Assembly (NCBI GenBank): GCA_951799405.1
Contig: OX637359.1
Location: 6,196,201-6,260,200, forward strand
Length of the DNA: 64,000 nt
Direction: 5' to 3'
DNA from: Agapetus fuscipes
Lineage: Eukaryota; Arthropoda; Insecta; Trichoptera; Glossosomatidae
Numbering within the stretch: position 1 is the stretch's first letter; the number at the start of each line of letters is the position of its first letter. This document shows, piece after piece, positions 57,701-64,000 of the stretch. The notes below the pieces were generated by a model. It was not told the DNA's origin. It searched no databases and saw nothing but the letters and a program-made list of their open reading frames with translations. The translations under genes and the position numbers were made by a program.

Positions 57701-60700
57701 TGATGATGTGCATGGTGCACTCCTCCCCTGAAGGCCAGTGCAGCAGGATCTGGTCCTGGCTGGGGCACCACACATAGTCCTCCCTCTGGGGCTCACGGAC
57801 CTGACACAAATTATTCAATGCTACAAAAACTGCAATAAATTCAAGTGTGACTCTTTCTTTTTCCAACGGAGCTAACGCCCAAATCTCTCCTTGGCCACCC
57901 AAATGCTGCGCCTCTGACTCTTCTTGTCCCCTGCAGGCGTCTTACGACTTGCCACCTGGAGGTGAGGAGGTGTGACTAAGTCTCGTTTTTTTCTTCTACA
58001 ATTTAGTAGCCAAGACCTATCGTTGTAGTGGCAGATTCTAAAGCTATGAGGGCTCTTCAGGTGTGATTCACACAAAAATAGCACTCACCAAATAAATCAT
58101 CCTAATATTATTATTATCAAGTGGTGGCAAAGTTTAATGTAGTAGAAGTATGGGAGTAGACGAGAAAGGTGTTGGATAAGCAGCAAAGGCGGTACATTGA
58201 GCAGACCAAAATCTATCCCAGTGGTTGCGCCGAGAAACTTCCTTTTTGTTTCCCGCCGATACGACTGTACCAAGGTGGTTCTTATCAGTTGACTCAATCC
58301 AAACACCATATTTGTCATGCCAATGATGATGTAGACTTAGAATGTGATACCATAAGAGCCATTAGAGACACAATGCATTCTGCCCGGATTGTCTATGGAT
58401 TACCAGACAAACTATGTGAAAGCTTTCATACATTTTTATACACTACTAATTCCAACCTGAACTGTATAGAAAAAAAACATGGACAAACATGGCAGAATGC
58501 ATCTGAAGCGCTATTCTGCTAAATTCCTTACGACCTTAAGGCGACTAGATAGCGATTTGTGTCCAAAAATAAGGTGTGCTGTGATTTTTTATGTATGGAG
58601 TTCTTTCGCAAGCGCTAGCAAGCTCCGACTTGGATTGATATCCAAAGTGTAAGGAATTTAGCAGCTAACAGCGCTTCTGGTGTGTGATGGCTGTAAGTGT
58701 AGGAAATGAGATGTTGGCTGACCTTTTGTAAGTACTGGTGGAATATACAGTTGAGAGAGTGGAGGGTCTGGTGGCTTGGCTCTATGACGGGATCGCAGTC
58801 GATGATCTCCAGTTCAGGATCTGCAGGTGGTGGGGGTGGACTGCCCGAGGGCAGGATGGCCATCATGATGGACATCCTTTCTACAATCAGCTGCCCGAGA
58901 TCCTGAAACAACATAAAATAAATTAACATATATTTTACACTAAGTATGCTTCCTTGACTTAAAGGTTGGTATGAGACTGACCACCCATACTGTAAAAAAT
59001 GGTTCCCTTTGCCAATGTCACCACTGTTTCAGGGAAGGTTGGCAAAAGTTGCAGGGTTTATGTTCATTTGAGGTTTGGATTTAATTTGTAAGTACACATT
59101 CAGCATTTGTAAGCGCGAACTACACGGGTTTGTTTGCGGGCATGCATTTGATATGAGCTTTAAATGTTAATATATCTTTGCAACTTAGATTATAGATGCA
59201 ACGGTATTTATACCTTTTGGAATAGGGAGTGGTGTTTTCCAGCATCTGTTGTGTTGGTTCGTCAGAAGTGGTAGATTTGTATATTTTGCCCAAGTCTTCG
59301 ATGGGCATTTTCAGCGATGTGATTGTTTTTTGCCTTCAATAGCGCTACAGCTCAATTCAAACTTTGGCTTGGGAATGTGATAACAATACCTGTTTGTCTG
59401 ATTGAATTCTTCTTCTTGTTTTGATCAAAGATCTGTTGTTAGTCGAGAATTGTCGAGTTGAAGAGCACCCGCTATCTCTTCTCCTCTTTGTGATATATAT
59501 ATGGATATATAACAAAATGTGAGGGCACTTAACAGGGCCATTATCCTCCACCAGTGATATATAAGGGAATGTGGTTACCAGCCCTAGGTCCTGCAGCTGT
59601 GTGGCGGTGGGACAGTTGACGTGCGCGTGTTCTGCCAGGAAGGTGATGTAACAGACAAGGTGTGAGGGCTCTCCTCAGGGCCACTTTCCTCTACCAGTGA
59701 TATATGAGGGAATGTGGTTACCAGCACTAGGTCCTGCAGCTGTGTGGCGGTGGGACAGTTGACGTGCGCGTGTTCTGCCAGGAAGGTGATGTAACAGACA
59801 AGGTGTGAGGGCTCTCCTCAGGGCCACTATCCTCTACCAGTGATATATGAGGGAATGTGGTTACCAGCACTAGGTCCTGCAGCTGTGTGGCGGTGGGACA
59901 GTTGACGTGCGCGTGTTCTGCCAGGAAGGTGATGTAGCAGACAAGGTGTGAGGGCTCTCCTCAGGGCCACTATCCTCTACCAGTGATATATGAGGGAATG
60001 TGGTTACCAGCACAAGGTCCTGCAGCTGTGTGGCGGTGGGACAGTTGACGTGCGCGTGTTCTGCCAGGAAGGTGATGTCGCAGACAAGGTGTGAAGGCTC
60101 TCCTCAGGGCCACTATCCTCTACCAGTGATATATGAGGGAATGTGGTTACCAGCACTAGGTCCTGCAGCTGTGTGGCGGTGGGACAGTTGACGTGCGCAT
60201 GTTCTGCCAGGAAGGTGATGTAGCAGACAAGGTGTGAGGGCTCCGTCTCCACCAGGCAGGCTCCCCTTAGTGCCCCCACCACTTCCTCGCGCACCACCTC
60301 CCAGTGCGGATTCATCGGAATTATAGACAGCCATTCTCTATAAAATAAAATAACATAAATAAGTGACAATGTTTTGGATTGGATTTTGACTGGTTTATAC
60401 GTACAGAAAGAAGTAAACAAATAGGAAAGCTACCGGTAAAGAAGTGGCTAGACCTAGGAATGCAGACTCAACGGGTGTTGGTAGATCTTACCGTATCTGT
60501 TTGTAGATATCAAACAATACATTTGACCGGTTCGTAGTCCAGTGGTAACTACTTCGGACTCGTATATGGAAGGTAGTGGGTTCGAATCCCGGCGGCGCAC
60601 AAAAAATATACCATTTATATTTTCAAATTTGCTCTTCGCTGGGTTGAAAAATTCATAAACCTTTACTAAAGACCGGTCATCAAAAGGTCCATCCAGCCTT

Positions 60701-61113
60701 ACAGCAACTGGGTCTTACTTGAGAATTGGCGCTTTCTACAGCAACGAACAAGCTCGCAGAGGGCTCTTGAGGGGTGATACACACAAAAACAGCGCTCACC
60801 AAATAAATCAGCCTAATTTTTTATTTTTTTTTATTTTAATAGAACAAAGCGACATGTAAACAGCTGATCGCTATACGAAAAACATACATACAGCCATCAG
60901 TTCTTTACATGCCGACGGCTGTTTTCTTGCTTGCTATCTTCAAGGATATGGTAGGATTTACTGAAGCTCATCAAGTCTGCAGGTGGCCTATTTACATGAA
61001 ATGAAATTAACAACTAACGTAGGACAAGCAACTTACTCGGGAGTAACATTAGCATTCCATTCTGCTTCTGTTGGCTCCTCTGTGGTCATAGGACTCAACA
61101 CCAACTTCAGGCC
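30584..61113 (-). CDS. INTS1: Integrator complex subunit 1, C-terminal half (13 exons)
   Basis: INTS1 is the large HEAT-repeat-like scaffold of Integrator, the nuclear complex that cleaves snRNA 3' ends and terminates paused RNA polymerase II. Thirteen exons (61037-61113, 60151-60337, 58723-58902, 57656-57800, 55883-56938, 46168-46433, 44907-45028, 44210-44342, 41737-42037, 39947-40034, 37725-38105, 37040-37221, 30584-30795) join in phase to 3330 nt. The best landmarks are [58 protein letters not shown] and [10 protein letters not shown]. The N-terminal half must lie beyond 64000. Introns hold LINEs, a DIRS element and a DNA transposon. About 100 residues expected between the last two exons were not found. 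Confidence 0.9.
30863..34036 (-). mobile_element. RTE-clade LINE, apparently full-length coding
   Basis: A 1028-codon uninterrupted ORF (30911-33997). It encodes an N-terminal AP-type endonuclease ([32 protein letters not shown]) and a reverse transcriptase ([49 protein letters not shown], catalytic YADD), with no RNase H. That is the RTE layout and size. The C-terminal RWFGHVERM and GRPRKVW motifs are typical. The 3' end carries a GTTACA-repeat tail. The 5' end abuts the tail of a second copy at 34036. The open frame makes it a candidate active element. It lies in an INTS1 intron, same strand. Confidence 0.9.
34036..35414 (-). mobile_element. RTE LINE, second copy, 5'-truncated
   Basis: Near-identical to the adjacent copy over its whole length. 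Homology stops at 35414, just upstream of the [14 protein letters not shown] codons, as expected from incomplete reverse transcription. The remaining frame is open to the shared stop. It ends in a short GTTACAG tail where copy 1 begins. Confidence 0.88.
36056..36140. repeat. (CAAATGT)n-type microsatellite
   Basis: Repeats of AAATGTC and ATCAAATGTC in irregular order. It sits in the INTS1 intron where a conserved exon would be expected; the flanks 35415-36480 show no exon. Confidence 0.85.
36500..37105 (-). repeat. 68-69-bp tandem array over an INTS1 exon end and donor
   Basis: Nine units, the first partial. The repeated string GTCTACGG starts at 36571, 36639, 36708, 36776, 36844, 36912, 36981 and 37050. 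Each unit holds the exon's last codons ([17 protein letters not shown]) and its donor GTAAACC. Units with GAACAGTG are 69 bp and keep frame; units with GAACGTG are 68 bp and break it. Confidence 0.92.
37040..37221 (-). CDS. INTS1: INTS1 exon 12 (next to last)
   Basis: Acceptor CATAG, first donor GTAAACC at 37039. Encodes [20 protein letters not shown], then a variable Ser-rich linker. Because the tandem array repeats its end, the second and third donors would add 23 or 46 residues in frame; later ones shift frame. Confidence 0.72.
37725..38105 (-). CDS. INTS1: INTS1 exon 11
   Basis: Acceptor TTGCAG, donor GTAATT. Encodes [33 protein letters not shown] and a helical stretch to [17 protein letters not shown], matching the HEAT-like C-terminal region. 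Confidence 0.88.
38335..38646. mobile_element. Harbinger-like MITE, long inverted repeats, TAA TSD
   Basis: Ends AGGCTTGTTCGCACAAGGC and AGGCTAGTTCGCACAAGGC (complement), with arms of about 125 bp. Direct TAA at 38332-38334 and 38647-38649. Non-coding. A different dispersed repeat (38650-38800) follows; it recurs inverted at 55641-55790. Confidence 0.7.
38836..39091 (+). mobile_element. RTE-like LINE 3'-UTR copy
   Basis: Complete UTR with GAGTTCCTTGACTTATAGG start and TTAGATTAGATTAGAT tail. The AT-rich stretch after it (39100-39720) shows nothing recognisable. Confidence 0.7.
39947..40034 (-). CDS. INTS1: INTS1 exon 10
   Basis: Acceptor TTTCAG, donor GTATGG. Encodes [20 protein letters not shown] and TPHSKEWSK; phase 1 in, phase 2 out. 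Confidence 0.82.
40173..41155. mobile_element. PIF/Harbinger-like element, TTA TSD
   Basis: 983 bp with inverted ends GGGCCGATTTTTCAATGGTC and complement, extending into a TCAGATAAAC block on both sides. TTA duplicated at 40170-40172 and 41156-41158. No long ORF, so non-autonomous. Confidence 0.72.
41737..42037 (-). CDS. INTS1: INTS1 exon 9
   Basis: Acceptor TAATAG, donor GTAAGA. Encodes [34 protein letters not shown] and [20 protein letters not shown], aligning with the family's RLPLLLS segment. Confidence 0.88.
42150..42388 (-). mobile_element. RTE-like LINE 3'-UTR copy
   Basis: Minus-strand copy with a small deletion before the GTGACATTGGCA block. TAAGTCAAGGAA marks its junction end. Confidence 0.65.
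42464..43100 (-). mobile_element. RTE LINE, third copy, 5'-truncated
   Basis: Same family as 30863-35414. Only the last ~190 codons remain (from [14 protein letters not shown]). The 3' end carries five GTTACA units. Truncation at about 43100 runs into A-rich sequence. Confidence 0.88.
43305..43755 (+). mobile_element. RTE-like LINE 3'-UTR copy split by a SINE
   Basis: The UTR is present as 43305-43366 (to TTTGCTAATGT) and resumes at about 43608 (TCCCTGGTTTTAGGGAAAG). The intervening block is a minus-strand family B SINE. Confidence 0.65.
43367..43607 (-). mobile_element. SINE family B, full-length
   Basis: On the minus strand: tRNA-like head with B box GGTTCGAATCCC, the CCGGTCACCATAAG and CAGCAACTGGGTCTTGCTTG body, and the CAAATAAATCATCCGAAGAT tail. 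Confidence 0.7.
43778..44124 (+). mobile_element. LINE 3' ORF end with ATG-repeat tail
   Basis: A second LINE family. The plus strand reads through [20 protein letters not shown], then after a frameshift near 43872 [36 protein letters not shown] and [12 protein letters not shown] stop, followed by a GATGATGATG tail. 5'-truncated. A minus copy lies at 46466-49510. Confidence 0.7.
44210..44342 (-). CDS. INTS1: INTS1 exon 8
   Basis: Acceptor TTACAG, donor GTAAGG. Encodes [26 protein letters not shown] and [14 protein letters not shown]; the RIWQGRD motif is nearly invariant in the family. Confidence 0.9.
44545..44735 (+). mobile_element. RTE-like LINE, ORF end to 3' UTR
   Basis: TGTAAGGACAGAAAGAAATG (CKDRKKW codons) then CTTTTTTAAATTAGAATT spacer and GTTCCTTGACTTATGGGTTG. 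It stops after CATACTGTAAAAAATTG. A minus fragment of a similar ORF end follows at 44755-44850. Confidence 0.65.
44907..45028 (-). CDS. INTS1: INTS1 exon 7
   Basis: Acceptor TTCCAG, donor GTACTT. Encodes [20 protein letters not shown] and [20 protein letters not shown]. Confidence 0.88.
45370..45495 (+). mobile_element. SINE family A, 3' part
   Basis: Contains ATTTATACCTGTTTCTTATC and AATTGGTGAATTG of the tail region; the tRNA-like head is missing. Confidence 0.45.
45500..46131. mobile_element. Possible Helitron-like remnant
   Basis: AT-rich block ending CATGCCGGGTACAGCTAG followed by T, which resembles the CTAG 3' end of insect Helitrons. No left end or helicase seen. Confidence 0.25.
46168..46433 (-). 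CDS. INTS1: INTS1 exon 6
   Basis: Acceptor TTTCAG, donor GTAAGT. Encodes [20 protein letters not shown], a Gly/Pro/Lys linker, and [20 protein letters not shown], aligning with the SSGLLVDWLEMLDPE segment of INTS1. Confidence 0.9.
46736..49264 (-). mobile_element. TIR DNA transposon, 8-bp TSD, superfamily not assigned
   Basis: 2529 bp bounded by perfect 12-bp inverted repeats TAAGGTGGATCG and flanked by ATGTTGAT on both sides (46728-46735, 49265-49272). The 8-bp duplication is confirmed by alignment to the uninterrupted LINE copy at 43.86 kb (CTGTTGAC at that place). The minus strand holds pieces of one ORF. The 8-bp TSD suggests the hAT, P or a similar group, but the termini are not typical of either. 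Confidence 0.85.
47687..48613 (-). pseudogene. Transposase-like ORF, frameshifted
   Basis: Three overlapping open pieces (48613-48410, 48492-48292, 48244-47687) read as one protein: [14 protein letters not shown], then [34 protein letters not shown], then [49 protein letters not shown] and a [13 protein letters not shown] end. I recall proteins with FFDGRKD and [14 protein letters not shown] motifs being scattered through arthropod and cnidarian genomes, but cannot name a superfamily. An acidic triad is not assignable by eye. The frames are broken, so the copy is dead. Confidence 0.6.
50380..50602 (+). mobile_element. SINE family A
   Basis: Head TATGGCCGAGGGGGCCAAG, decayed B box (GGTTCGAT then a small deletion), the ACCTGTTTCTGGCCAGGCAG tail and A-rich end. 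The DIRS element begins directly in this tail. Confidence 0.65.
50870..50974. repeat. DIRS internal complementary region
   Basis: The left half is the complement of the element's left end (GGAGTTTTACCTACCATTAA and on); the right half is the complement of its right end (TGTTCTGAGAGATGTCTGG and on). In the DIRS1 model this templates the joining of the two ends into a circle. Confidence 0.88.
51005..52288 (-). CDS. DIRS RNase H / tyrosine recombinase
   Basis: 427-codon open frame. It begins in the RNase H domain ([35 protein letters not shown] with the final Asp) and continues, after a linker with DIDLFAS, into a phage-integrase-like recombinase: [20 protein letters not shown] with the first catalytic Arg, GSTRSAVAS with the second, and a candidate Tyr in FRKYYQKK. 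Such recombinases integrate circular DNA without a normal target duplication. The frame is intact although the upstream RT is not. Confidence 0.85.
   Translation of the reverse strand: MFAVFTTLQRTAHDLSGSEILVQSDNKTVVAYIRKEGGTRSKTLLNLTRDLLTLAGQWEISLTAQYLPGRYNEDADHLSRGRSPPEWHLLSTATKAIFNHFGVPDIDLFASTTAHMSSTYVSRDSTDSCAIFQNAEEKRLLLSGWRASTLNTYKPAWQRWCRWILAENTHPNTSSSNQLARYLAQLFIKKKRSYRTILVHKSAIVTFCNPMMEKNLSSDFLVKHTLKAIAMVRINPPKSPVWNPQIVKDWLVRNTPRSDSLYEVACRTAILLLLSSGRRVHDLTLLNITEGNILDEGTSIVLIPFVGSKTDTLLESKEHNVNPVFWIRKLIELSRERRSGQNIYNLFISTRGQVKAATRTIIGGWVKNTLKSAGVEATPGSTRSAVASLNWLENYPIENTFRKYYQKKMLKHTAPEDPSLFQPVNIK
52497..52869 (-). repeat. 186-bp tandem duplication
   Basis: CTTGGTGACAGGTGCTTCAG begins at 52501 and again at 52687; the two copies are almost identical (AC versus TC near the end). 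Lies in the RT/RNase H part of the DIRS element. Confidence 0.92.
52993..53612 (-). repeat. 155-bp tandem array, four copies
   Basis: TTGGTTCGCAAGGAGGAAG starts at 53021, 53176, 53331 and 53486, exactly 155 bp apart. Each copy repeats the codons around the RT YLDD box. Copies differ at very few sites. Confidence 0.93.
53739..54127 (-). repeat. 130-131-bp tandem array, three copies
   Basis: CTGACACTTTGTAGTGGCTT starts at 53741, 53872 and 54002. The first copy retains an extra CAG, accounting for 131 versus 130 bp; the change breaks the RT frame. Confidence 0.92.
54348..55075. mobile_element. 728-bp TIR element in DIRS gag, 8-bp TSD
   Basis: Ends CATTGAGATATATACTATAG and CATTGAGGTATATATACTAG (complement) are near-identical inverted repeats. 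CATCCACA occurs on both sides (54340-54347, 55076-55083). The related DIRS copy at 63.5 kb lacks the insertion. Non-coding. Confidence 0.78.
55883..56938 (-). CDS. INTS1: INTS1 exon 5 (largest)
   Basis: Acceptor TTGCAG, donor GTAAGT. 352 codons including [80 protein letters not shown] and [20 protein letters not shown]. The strongest evidence for INTS1 in the window. Confidence 0.95.
56960..57640. other. INTS1 intron 4, nothing recognised
   Basis: AT-rich intron sequence without a clear repeat or exon. The open frame at 57415-57600 has no recognisable motif. Confidence 0.4.
57656..57800 (-). CDS. INTS1: INTS1 exon 4
   Basis: Acceptor TGTCAG, donor GTGAGT. Encodes [40 protein letters not shown] and LLTYGPSK, nearly invariant in the family. 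Phase 0 in, phase 1 out. Confidence 0.93.
58025..58120 (+). mobile_element. SINE family B, 3' end
   Basis: GAGGGCTCTTCAGGTGTGAT and CAAATAAATCATCCTAATAT followed by ATT repeats. Only the last ~95 bp are present. Confidence 0.55.
58120..58520 (+). mobile_element. Decayed LINE end and dispersed repeat
   Basis: 58130-58232 is a worn copy of the HPGLSCQ-type LINE end ([19 protein letters not shown]). It is followed by a sequence with TGCCCGGATTGTCTATGG and TACCAGACAAACTATGTG, which is the uninterrupted relative of the hAT insertion site at 15.4/15.8 kb. Confidence 0.5.
58723..58902 (-). CDS. INTS1: INTS1 exon 3
   Basis: Acceptor TTTCAG, donor GTCAGC. 60 codons in phase 0: [20 protein letters not shown], a Pro-rich insert (PPPPPADPE), then [11 protein letters not shown]. 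The Pro-rich insert is not seen in vertebrate INTS1. Confidence 0.88.
58952..59195 (+). mobile_element. RTE-like LINE 3'-UTR copy
   Basis: Complete UTR from CTTCCTTGACTTAAAGGTTG to AACTTAGATTATAGATG. Confidence 0.7.
59529..60243 (-). repeat. 143-bp tandem array over an INTS1 exon end and donor
   Basis: Five copies: GTCCTGCAGCTG starts at 59588, 59731, 59874, 60017 and 60160, exactly 143 bp apart. Each contains the exon's 3' codons ([20 protein letters not shown] and QDLVL), the donor GTAACC, and about 50 bp of intron. Only the copy at 60151 is attached to the real exon. Confidence 0.95.
60151..60337 (-). CDS. INTS1: INTS1 exon 2
   Basis: Acceptor TTATAG, donor GTAACC. Encodes [40 protein letters not shown] and QLQDLVL, which joins to DLGQLIVER of exon 3 and matches the SDLALDVARLVVER region of INTS1. 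The next four donors in the array would add non-multiples of three and reach a stop. Confidence 0.88.
60523..60838 (+). mobile_element. SINE family B, full-length
   Basis: Reference copy: A box TAGTCCAGTGGTAACTACTT, B box GGTTCGAATCCC, body with CCAGCCTTACAGCAACTGGG, tail CAAATAAATCAGCCTAAT and a T-rich end. Confidence 0.75.
61037..61113 (-). CDS. INTS1: INTS1 exon 1 of the visible part
   Basis: Acceptor TTTCAG, donor GTAAGT. Encodes [20 protein letters not shown] and ANVTPE. The KLVLS start fits the GLSLVLSEG segment of vertebrate INTS1; earlier exons are outside the window. Confidence 0.78.
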
Positions 61114-61481
61114 CTGAAAAATGTATAAAGGCATTGTAACAATTAGGTTTGGCAGGCATAGAATTAATAATGATTAAGACTTAGAAATTGTGAGGTCACG
61201 CAACTGCCCCGTTACAAACAATACATCCAAAGGGAGTGTGACAAAATGCACTATATATTTTCGGACTCACTGTTTTTAGTTGTCCATATGCGAGTAGCCC
61301 AGTAAAAAGCCTTCATTGTTCAATAATGCAAGAGAGAGAAGATCAGATCCTCCTTTTTGACGTATTGTTTTACAGGGGGCACAAGGCTGCTCCTTTACCA
61401 TGATTGTGTCGAAAACGAGGATCTTATTTTCCCTATCTGACCATAAAAATTCCTATATTTTGTTGACAAGGCTTTTTGTCC

Positions 61482-61662
61482 AATCTAAATCTAAATCTAA
61501 GCTGCAAGGATATGTATCATTTGAGATTCATATTAAATGCATTCCCACAAGCAGACACGCATAATTTCGCGCTCACACATGCCGCATGTGGACCTACAAT
61601 ATAAAAACCCAATTCTCAAATGGACATAAGCCCTGCAACTCTTGCCGACCTTCCCTGAAACA
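61482..61662 (-). mobile_element. RTE-like LINE 3'-UTR copy, partial
   Basis: Tail AGATTTAGATTTAGATT, body through GGACCTACAATATAAAAACC, ending at TTCCCTGAAACAG. Confidence 0.65.
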
Positions 61663-61974
61663 GTACTTTACATAAATGAGTTAGCTGAGAAAATCCTTCT
61701 TTATTTTTTAATAAATCTGAAAAGGAAACCTTAATAAATTGTATGAAAATAGGCCACAAAAATGTGTAAAAACATTTTAATTATTATTTTTGGGCCAGTT
61801 TTACTGTAATAGGGTAATTTCACACTTTTTTTATTTCATAAAATGATAAGACTACATTTTAAAAAATCATCTGGGTTTTTAAAAAAATAATATCTAGTTT
61901 TTAATTATCCTTTATTATATTGTCCTTCGTCGTCGTCTATCGCTTGGACTTTCAAATTTTCAATTTTCAAAATG

Positions 61975-62062
61975 TCTCGCCGCGAGGATCGAACCCGCGT
62001 CTCCCGGGTGGGGTCGCCGAGAGAACCGGTGGTTTAGCCGACTACGCTAAACCGCCTGCTCG
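61975..62062 (-). mobile_element. tRNA-like SINE head
   Basis: The minus strand reads GGCGGTTTAGCGTAGTCGGC and, downstream, GGGTTCGATCCTCGC. Both boxes are good, but the arms do not fold into a cloverleaf with an acceptor stem, so I treat it as a SINE rather than a tRNA gene. Confidence 0.5.
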
Positions 62063-62327
62063 GCAGTGTAAGAAAATAAAATCTATTTAAGCGATACAAA
62101 CCTCATATTTTATGTATAGAAATTGTAATTATATAGAGGCGCAATCCTATTTTTAAACAAATATTTTTTACATACAAAACTATGTACATAAATTAGAACA
62201 TAGAGGCGCTAAACATTAACTCAATTCATAACAAATATAATTTTTGACAAATAAAAACTGATGAATGAAATTCTGACTCTGAGAAATGAGATTCATGAAA
62301 TTTAACGCATGCGAACTTACAACATAA

Positions 62328-62437
62328 GAATCTCAAATAAGTTGCAAAGATATAGTACATTCAGGATTCTTATTACACGCATTCCCACAAGCAGACACGT
62401 GTACTGTCGCGCTTACACATGCTGTATGTGCACTAAA
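62328..62437 (-). mobile_element. RTE-like LINE 3'-UTR copy, partial
   Basis: Only the distal UTR remains (AAGTTGCAAAGATATAG to ATGCTGTATGTGCAC). Confidence 0.6.
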
Positions 62438-62687
62438 AAAACATAGTATTTCCGATATATTTTTGATTGCATTAATGGATCAATATCTCTATTTTAAATC
62501 GATATTTTTAAACACTGTCGATGTAAGCATTATGTAGATCTATAACCATTTACATTGCACGATATTGTGAAAAATTAATAGTGTAATGTGTGGGGAAAGC
62601 GCGAAAATAACAGTAAACGATAAATATGCCTGGAAAAACGTTCTGAATATGTAAGACAATTTTCTCACTACCCCGCAAGGGCGGCGT

Positions 62688-62830
62688 GGGCTAGCGGTAA
62701 CGTCCACGTCTTTGATGCAGAAGGACCCGGGTTCGGGCCTGGAGATAAAATGTTTGTTTTTGTTTTTTTTCTTTGTCCCTTTTTTTAAATAAATTTGAAA
62801 GGAATGCAATTCATCGATCTATTTTGCGTT
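62688..62830 (+). mobile_element. tRNA-derived SINE, family C
   Basis: GGGCGGCGTGGGCTAGCGGT and GACCCGGGTTCGGGCC form A- and B-box-like elements. A T-rich stretch and GAATGCAATTCATC follow, the latter shared with the family A tail. Confidence 0.55.
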
Positions 62831-63015
62831 CTCTAATAAATATTTAAAAATTCAAGCGGGGACGCAAACCAGTTTTTAGAAATACAGATTATGGCAGAAG
62901 AAGATTTTGCATATAATTTTTCAACAAAATTGTCAGTAATTATTTTTTCTCATCAAATATTTTCAAATACTTACAAGCTTTTTGAGAGATATACTACGTA
63001 ATACCTATATAATCT

Positions 63016-64000
63016 ATTATGTGTTCTGAGAGATGTCTGGAGTCCATATTATGAGAGAAACAATCACTTTTCCCCTTTTATGTGGTTTTTTAGTCTATTC
63101 CTGGGTCTTTGGTTTGCACTTTTTTTACACTTTAGGCACTTTCTACTTTATGGTCGCTTTTTCCCCATTTCCTGTTCCCTATTTCCAGTTTCCCCATAAC
63201 CCGGTCGCAATTTGTCATAAAGCGTCATTTTCCCCTTGTGGTCACATGTCAGTTGATTTTACCTTCGAAAATTTGAGTGAATTGACAATATTCCTGGGCA
63301 AAAACATTTAAAAGAGTGTTATTTTACCATCTTGTGTCCTTGTGAACAATTAAAAACTAAAACAGGTGATATTGTGGTGGTTAAAAGTTCGCATACGTAT
63401 TTTTGTTGGTTATGCCACGCTGTCATATTTACGAAAAACGTTTTTCGTTATTTTAACGGAGTTTTTACTTTATATAACATCAAAATCAATGTTATGAGTT
63501 GTGATAACAATAAAGGGCAACCTCTCGCCGAAATCTCACAGGATTCAGGTGATGCGTCACTAAAACGCGGATATGACACTTCGGAATCAGGTTCACCGCC
63601 GCGGCGTCAGAAACGGCTGAGGGTTGTCTTGGACCCAAGGATAGATTATCTGGTTTCCCACATCGTGATGCTGACGAACGCAGTTTTCGGTGACTGGCCC
63701 GCCAGTTCTATGGGAAATCTCGTTGAATCGGCGGCAGGAAACTCTTCCAGCAACTTCCTCTAACAACCTTCGGGACTGGAAAAGAATGAGGAGGCCCAGG
63801 AAGAGCTACTGCTGAGCTTCCAGGAAGCCGCCACAACGGTGGAAGAACCAGCTCACCCCAAGGCCAAGAGCAACAGGGTCGAAGCGCTCCAAAGGCTCCA
63901 GCACTTCGACAGTGAAAACTGGGCCGGAGTAAGGTACGCCGAGGTACAGAAAAAGTACCTGGCAGAACCGGCGTTCGTCGACCTGGCAGTGAACGATGAA
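63016..64000 (+). mobile_element. DIRS-like element, second copy, left part
   Basis: Begins ATTATGTGTTCTGAGAGATG, the same terminal repeat as the 50.6-55.6 kb element but on the plus strand, and runs off the window. It lacks the 728-bp insertion and the gag deletion of the other copy, so it shows the intact order: terminal repeat, leader, gag. Confidence 0.85.
63494..64000 (+). pseudogene. DIRS gag with one in-frame stop
   Basis: Starts [20 protein letters not shown], with a basic [20 protein letters not shown] segment. The frame meets TAA at 63761-63763 and continues open to the end of the window (GLEKNEEAQEELLLSFQEAA, ENWAGVRYAEVQKKYLAEPA). Loss is most simply a point mutation; stop read-through is possible but unsupported. 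Confidence 0.65.

Noticed and set aside
60004..60150. Coding continuation of INTS1 exon 2 through the next repeat unit
   Set aside because: The frame shifts relative to the repeated exon codons and stops, whereas the donor at 60150 joins exon 3 in phase with family conservation.
59529..60243. Regular repeats that could suggest a CRISPR array
   Set aside because: Units are contiguous 143-bp copies with no unique spacers, in a eukaryotic intron/exon context.
60523..60600. tRNA gene (also 43.6, 61.98, 62.69 and 24.8 kb)
   Set aside because: Good A/B boxes but no acceptor stem, and each continues into a shared SINE body or occurs as repeats.

Overview
This is eukaryotic nuclear DNA from an arthropod, most likely an insect. 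Three conserved protein genes are split by spliceosomal GT-AG introns, and the residues resemble insect orthologues. Roughly four fifths of the sequence is introns and intergenic DNA packed with transposable elements: LINEs, tRNA-derived SINEs, an LTR element, DIRS-like elements and TIR DNA elements. I cannot fix the order from sequence alone.

Host genes. (1) 16183-16482, minus: 5' coding exon of atlastin, an ER-shaping GTPase, carrying the P-loop; the rest must lie more than 16 kb away. (2) 20325-28740, plus: a complete phosducin-like 3 / viral IAP-associated factor gene (PDCL3/viaf). It has five coding exons giving 230 residues, the first holding only ATGCAG. (3) 30584-61113, minus: the C-terminal half of Integrator complex subunit 1 (INTS1), thirteen exons, 1109 codons plus stop, phases consistent throughout. 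PDCL3 and INTS1 converge, with 1.84 kb between their stop codons.

Mobile DNA by region. 1-16 kb: 3'-end copies of an RTE-like LINE, a pogo-like deletion derivative (2519-3668), a diverged array of about 435-bp units, an L2/CR1-like LINE ORF (8273-10135), SINEs and several MITEs, one of them a hAT element with an 8-bp duplication and a related empty site elsewhere in the window. 20388-24207: a 3820-bp LTR retrotransposon with two identical 165-bp LTRs and a 5-bp duplication, antisense in intron 1 of PDCL3. 30.9-35.4 kb: two head-to-tail RTE LINE copies, one with an open 1028-codon frame, inside INTS1; a third fragment is at 42.5 kb. 46736-49264: an unclassified TIR DNA transposon inserted in a LINE. 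50603-55640: a DIRS-like tyrosine-recombinase retroelement with its inverted repeats and internal complementary region, but a rearranged gag/RT. 63016-64000: the start of a second DIRS copy.

The most unusual pattern is local tandem amplification. Two INTS1 exons have their 3' end and 5' splice site amplified (143 bp x5; 68-69 bp x9), and the DIRS RT region holds three more tandem blocks (186 x2, 155 x4, 131 x3). Either this genome is prone to short-range tandem duplication or the assembly has expanded them. A conserved INTS1 segment of about 100 residues also appears to be missing next to one array.
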